Positions 4,798-6,155 of a DNA stretch of 6,155 bases are shown here, one piece after another (position 1 is the stretch's first letter; each line of letters begins with the position of its first letter). The notes under the pieces were generated by a model. It did no database searches and was not told where the DNA came from. It worked only from the letters and a program-made list of their open reading frames with translations. Source of the DNA: Deltaproteobacteria bacterium (GTDB lineage Bacteria; Desulfobacterota; Desulfarculia; Adiutricales; Adiutricaceae); the NCBI GenBank assembly GCA_031278835.1, contig JAITJP010000465.1, forward strand, positions 1 through 6,155. Direction: 5' to 3'. The position numbers and the translations under genes were made by a program.

Positions 4798-6155
4798 ATG
4801 AAAACCATCAACACCTTCCTCATTTCGTTACTCTGCTTTTTGCTGGCTTTCCCGGCCTACCTTATGGCCGGGCCCAAAGACGGACAAGTCGTGGCCGGCC
4901 AAGCCGAGATCCAACAAATGGATAATCTGACCACCATTGATCAAAGCACCAACAAGGCCGTGCTCAATTGGAGATCTTTTGACATAGAGCAAAACGAAGC
5001 GGTCAGGCACAATATGCCTTCGAGCGATTCCTCGGCCTTGCACCGGGTCATCGGGGGCGGTGGGGCCAGTAAACTGGCCGGTGAACTAAGTTCCAATGGG
5101 AACATTTATTTGGTTAACCCGGCCGGCGTGGTTATTCACCAAGGGGCCAGGATTGACACCGGTGGTTTCGTGGCCTCGACTAATGACATCTCCAACGAGA
5201 ATTTCATGGACAATAACTTGGTTTTTGACAAACCAGGTCAAGCCGGGGCCCAAATCTTAAACCAAGGCCACATCAACGTCAAAGAAAGTGGTTTGGCCGC
5301 CCTGGTGGCCCCATCGGTCCGAAATGAGGGTGTTATTGCCGCTAAACTAGGTAAAGTGGCCTTGGCTTCAGGCGACTCTGCCTATAAATTAGACATGTAT
5401 GGCGATGATTTAATAAATTTTACCGTTGAAGAAGAAAAAGTAGATCAATTACACGCTATTGACGGGACACCACTCGGGGTTGAAAACACCGGGAAAATCA
5501 AGGCCGAAGGCGGTCTGGTCATTCTCTCGGCCACACAGTTAGACGGCGTGGTCAGTTCCGTGGTCAATAGCGGCGTGGTGGCCGCCGATTCAGCCGAGCT
5601 TAAAGGGGGCCGGGTTATCTTCAAAGGTCAGGGCGAAAAGGTTGGCCTGGTGAACATAGGTGAGGTGACCGCCTCATCGGAAGTCTCTGACGGCGGATCG
5701 ATTACCATGGTGGCCGAGGGCGAAGTTAAAGTCTCTGGCCAGGTCAAGGCCGAGGGCCAAGAAAAGGGCGGCCAGATCGACATCTCTGGCCAGAAAAATA
5801 CCGAAATTACCGAGGCTGACCTTTCCGCCCAAGGGGCCCAGGAAGGTTTGATTCGCCTGGGTGGCGCTTTTCAAGGTGGGAAAATCACCGATTATTCCGA
5901 TCGCTCAGGCTTTGTCGATAGATTTGGTCAATTGGCCAGCCTAGCCAATTCTGGTGGTTTGTATATCGATGCCGCTTCCAAGATCTCGGCAGGCCCAGAC
6001 GGCACCCTGATCTTGTGGAGCCAGGGCCTAACCGAAAGCCAGGGATTTTTGTCCGGCCGCTACCTGGAAACCAGCGGCAAAGGCTTAATAATTCCCACCG
6101 CCCCCACTGTCTCGCCAAACGGGATTTGGTTAATTGACCCCGATAATATCACGAT
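4798..6155 (+). CDS. TpsA exoprotein, filamentous-haemagglutinin-like adhesin (partial, C-terminus beyond window)
   Basis: The frame is open from ATG 4798 to the window end: 452 codons plus two bases, with no stop. Residues 1-24 form a Sec signal peptide (MKTINTFLIS, hydrophobic core, cleavage near YLMA|GP). The TPS/haemagglutination-activity domain follows (about 28-270). Hallmarks are NWRSFDI (57-63), the strand with NIYLVNPAGVV (102-112; a variant of the family NPNG motif), GARIDTGGFVAST (116-128) and VALASGD...GDDLINF (187-208). Residues from about 280 show beta-helix repeats of the kind GGSITMVAEGEVKVSGQVKA. The segment near 402-452 (GTLILWSQG, LETSGKGL, GIWLIDPDNIT) resembles a segment that recurs in large bacterial haemagglutinins, so hundreds more residues are expected. 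The mature part seen contains no cysteine, usual for passengers secreted unfolded. The product is predicted to be exported by the TpsB encoded just upstream and to act in adhesion or biofilm formation. Whether it carries a C-terminal toxin (CdiA-like) cannot be seen. Confidence 0.94.
   Translation, partial: MKTINTFLISLLCFLLAFPAYLMAGPKDGQVVAGQAEIQQMDNLTTIDQSTNKAVLNWRSFDIEQNEAVRHNMPSSDSSALHRVIGGGGASKLAGELSSNGNIYLVNPAGVVIHQGARIDTGGFVASTNDISNENFMDNNLVFDKPGQAGAQILNQGHINVKESGLAALVAPSVRNEGVIAAKLGKVALASGDSAYKLDMYGDDLINFTVEEEKVDQLHAIDGTPLGVENTGKIKAEGGLVILSATQLDGVVSSVVNSGVVAADSAELKGGRVIFKGQGEKVGLVNIGEVTASSEVSDGGSITMVAEGEVKVSGQVKAEGQEKGGQIDISGQKNTEITEADLSAQGAQEGLIRLGGAFQGGKITDYSDRSGFVDRFGQLASLANSGGLYIDAASKISAGPDGTLILWSQGLTESQGFLSGRYLETSGKGLIIPTAPTVSPNGIWLIDPDNIT

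Noticed and set aside
4828..5043. Minus-strand ORFs inside tpsA (4828-5043, 5674-5874, 5885-6118)
   Set aside because: All lie opposite the continuous TpsA reading frame with recognisable secretion-domain and beta-helix sequence, and none resembles a known protein.

Overview
The window carries two unrelated functional units, both on the + strand, separated by about 0.9 kb of very AT-rich DNA. The first (173-1981) encodes a RACo-type ATP-dependent reductive activator of corrinoid proteins: an N-terminal plant-type 2Fe-2S domain joined to an ASKHA ATPase domain. The second (2979 to the window end) is a two-partner secretion (type Vb) locus: a TpsB outer-membrane transporter (2979-4661) followed by the first 452 codons of its TpsA exoprotein, a filamentous-haemagglutinin-like adhesin that runs off the right edge.

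The organism is a Gram-negative (outer-membrane) bacterium. The activator implies corrinoid methyl-transfer chemistry and so an anaerobic lifestyle (acetogenesis, Wood-Ljungdahl carbon metabolism or methyltrophy). Coding DNA is moderately GC-rich with very frequent GCC and GGC codons, and intergenic DNA is very AT-rich. Together these features would fit an anaerobic Desulfobacterota-like or other host/gut-associated lineage. That assignment is inference; no rRNA or marker gene is present.

Layout: 1-172 is an AT-rich leader with a very good sigma70-like promoter (TATAAT at 75-80), a six-codon micro-ORF with the best ribosome-binding site in the area, and a perfect 8-bp dyad just before the GTG start of the activator. 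The activator ends in a strong, apparently bidirectional intrinsic terminator (about 1985-2053). From 2054 to 2978 no convincing gene is visible. This gap holds a short GC-rich stretch with a 28-codon minus-strand ORF, dyads, a candidate promoter (2308-2336), and an intrinsic terminator (2744-2778) that no recognised gene explains, so a small RNA or relict transcript may lie there. tpsB follows with its own candidate promoter. A 136-nt AT-rich spacer without a convincing terminator then leads into tpsA, which has a good Shine-Dalgarno sequence, so the pair is probably one operon.

TpsB and TpsA should work together: both have Sec signal peptides, and TpsB POTRA domains recognise the N-terminal TPS domain of TpsA in the periplasm and thread it through the barrel to the cell surface. 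The activator has no visible functional link to them. No tRNA, rRNA, CRISPR array or intact mobile element was found. I see no clearly new system; the best unexplained signals are the orphan terminator and dyad-rich gap at 2300-2780 and the unusual leader of the activator gene.
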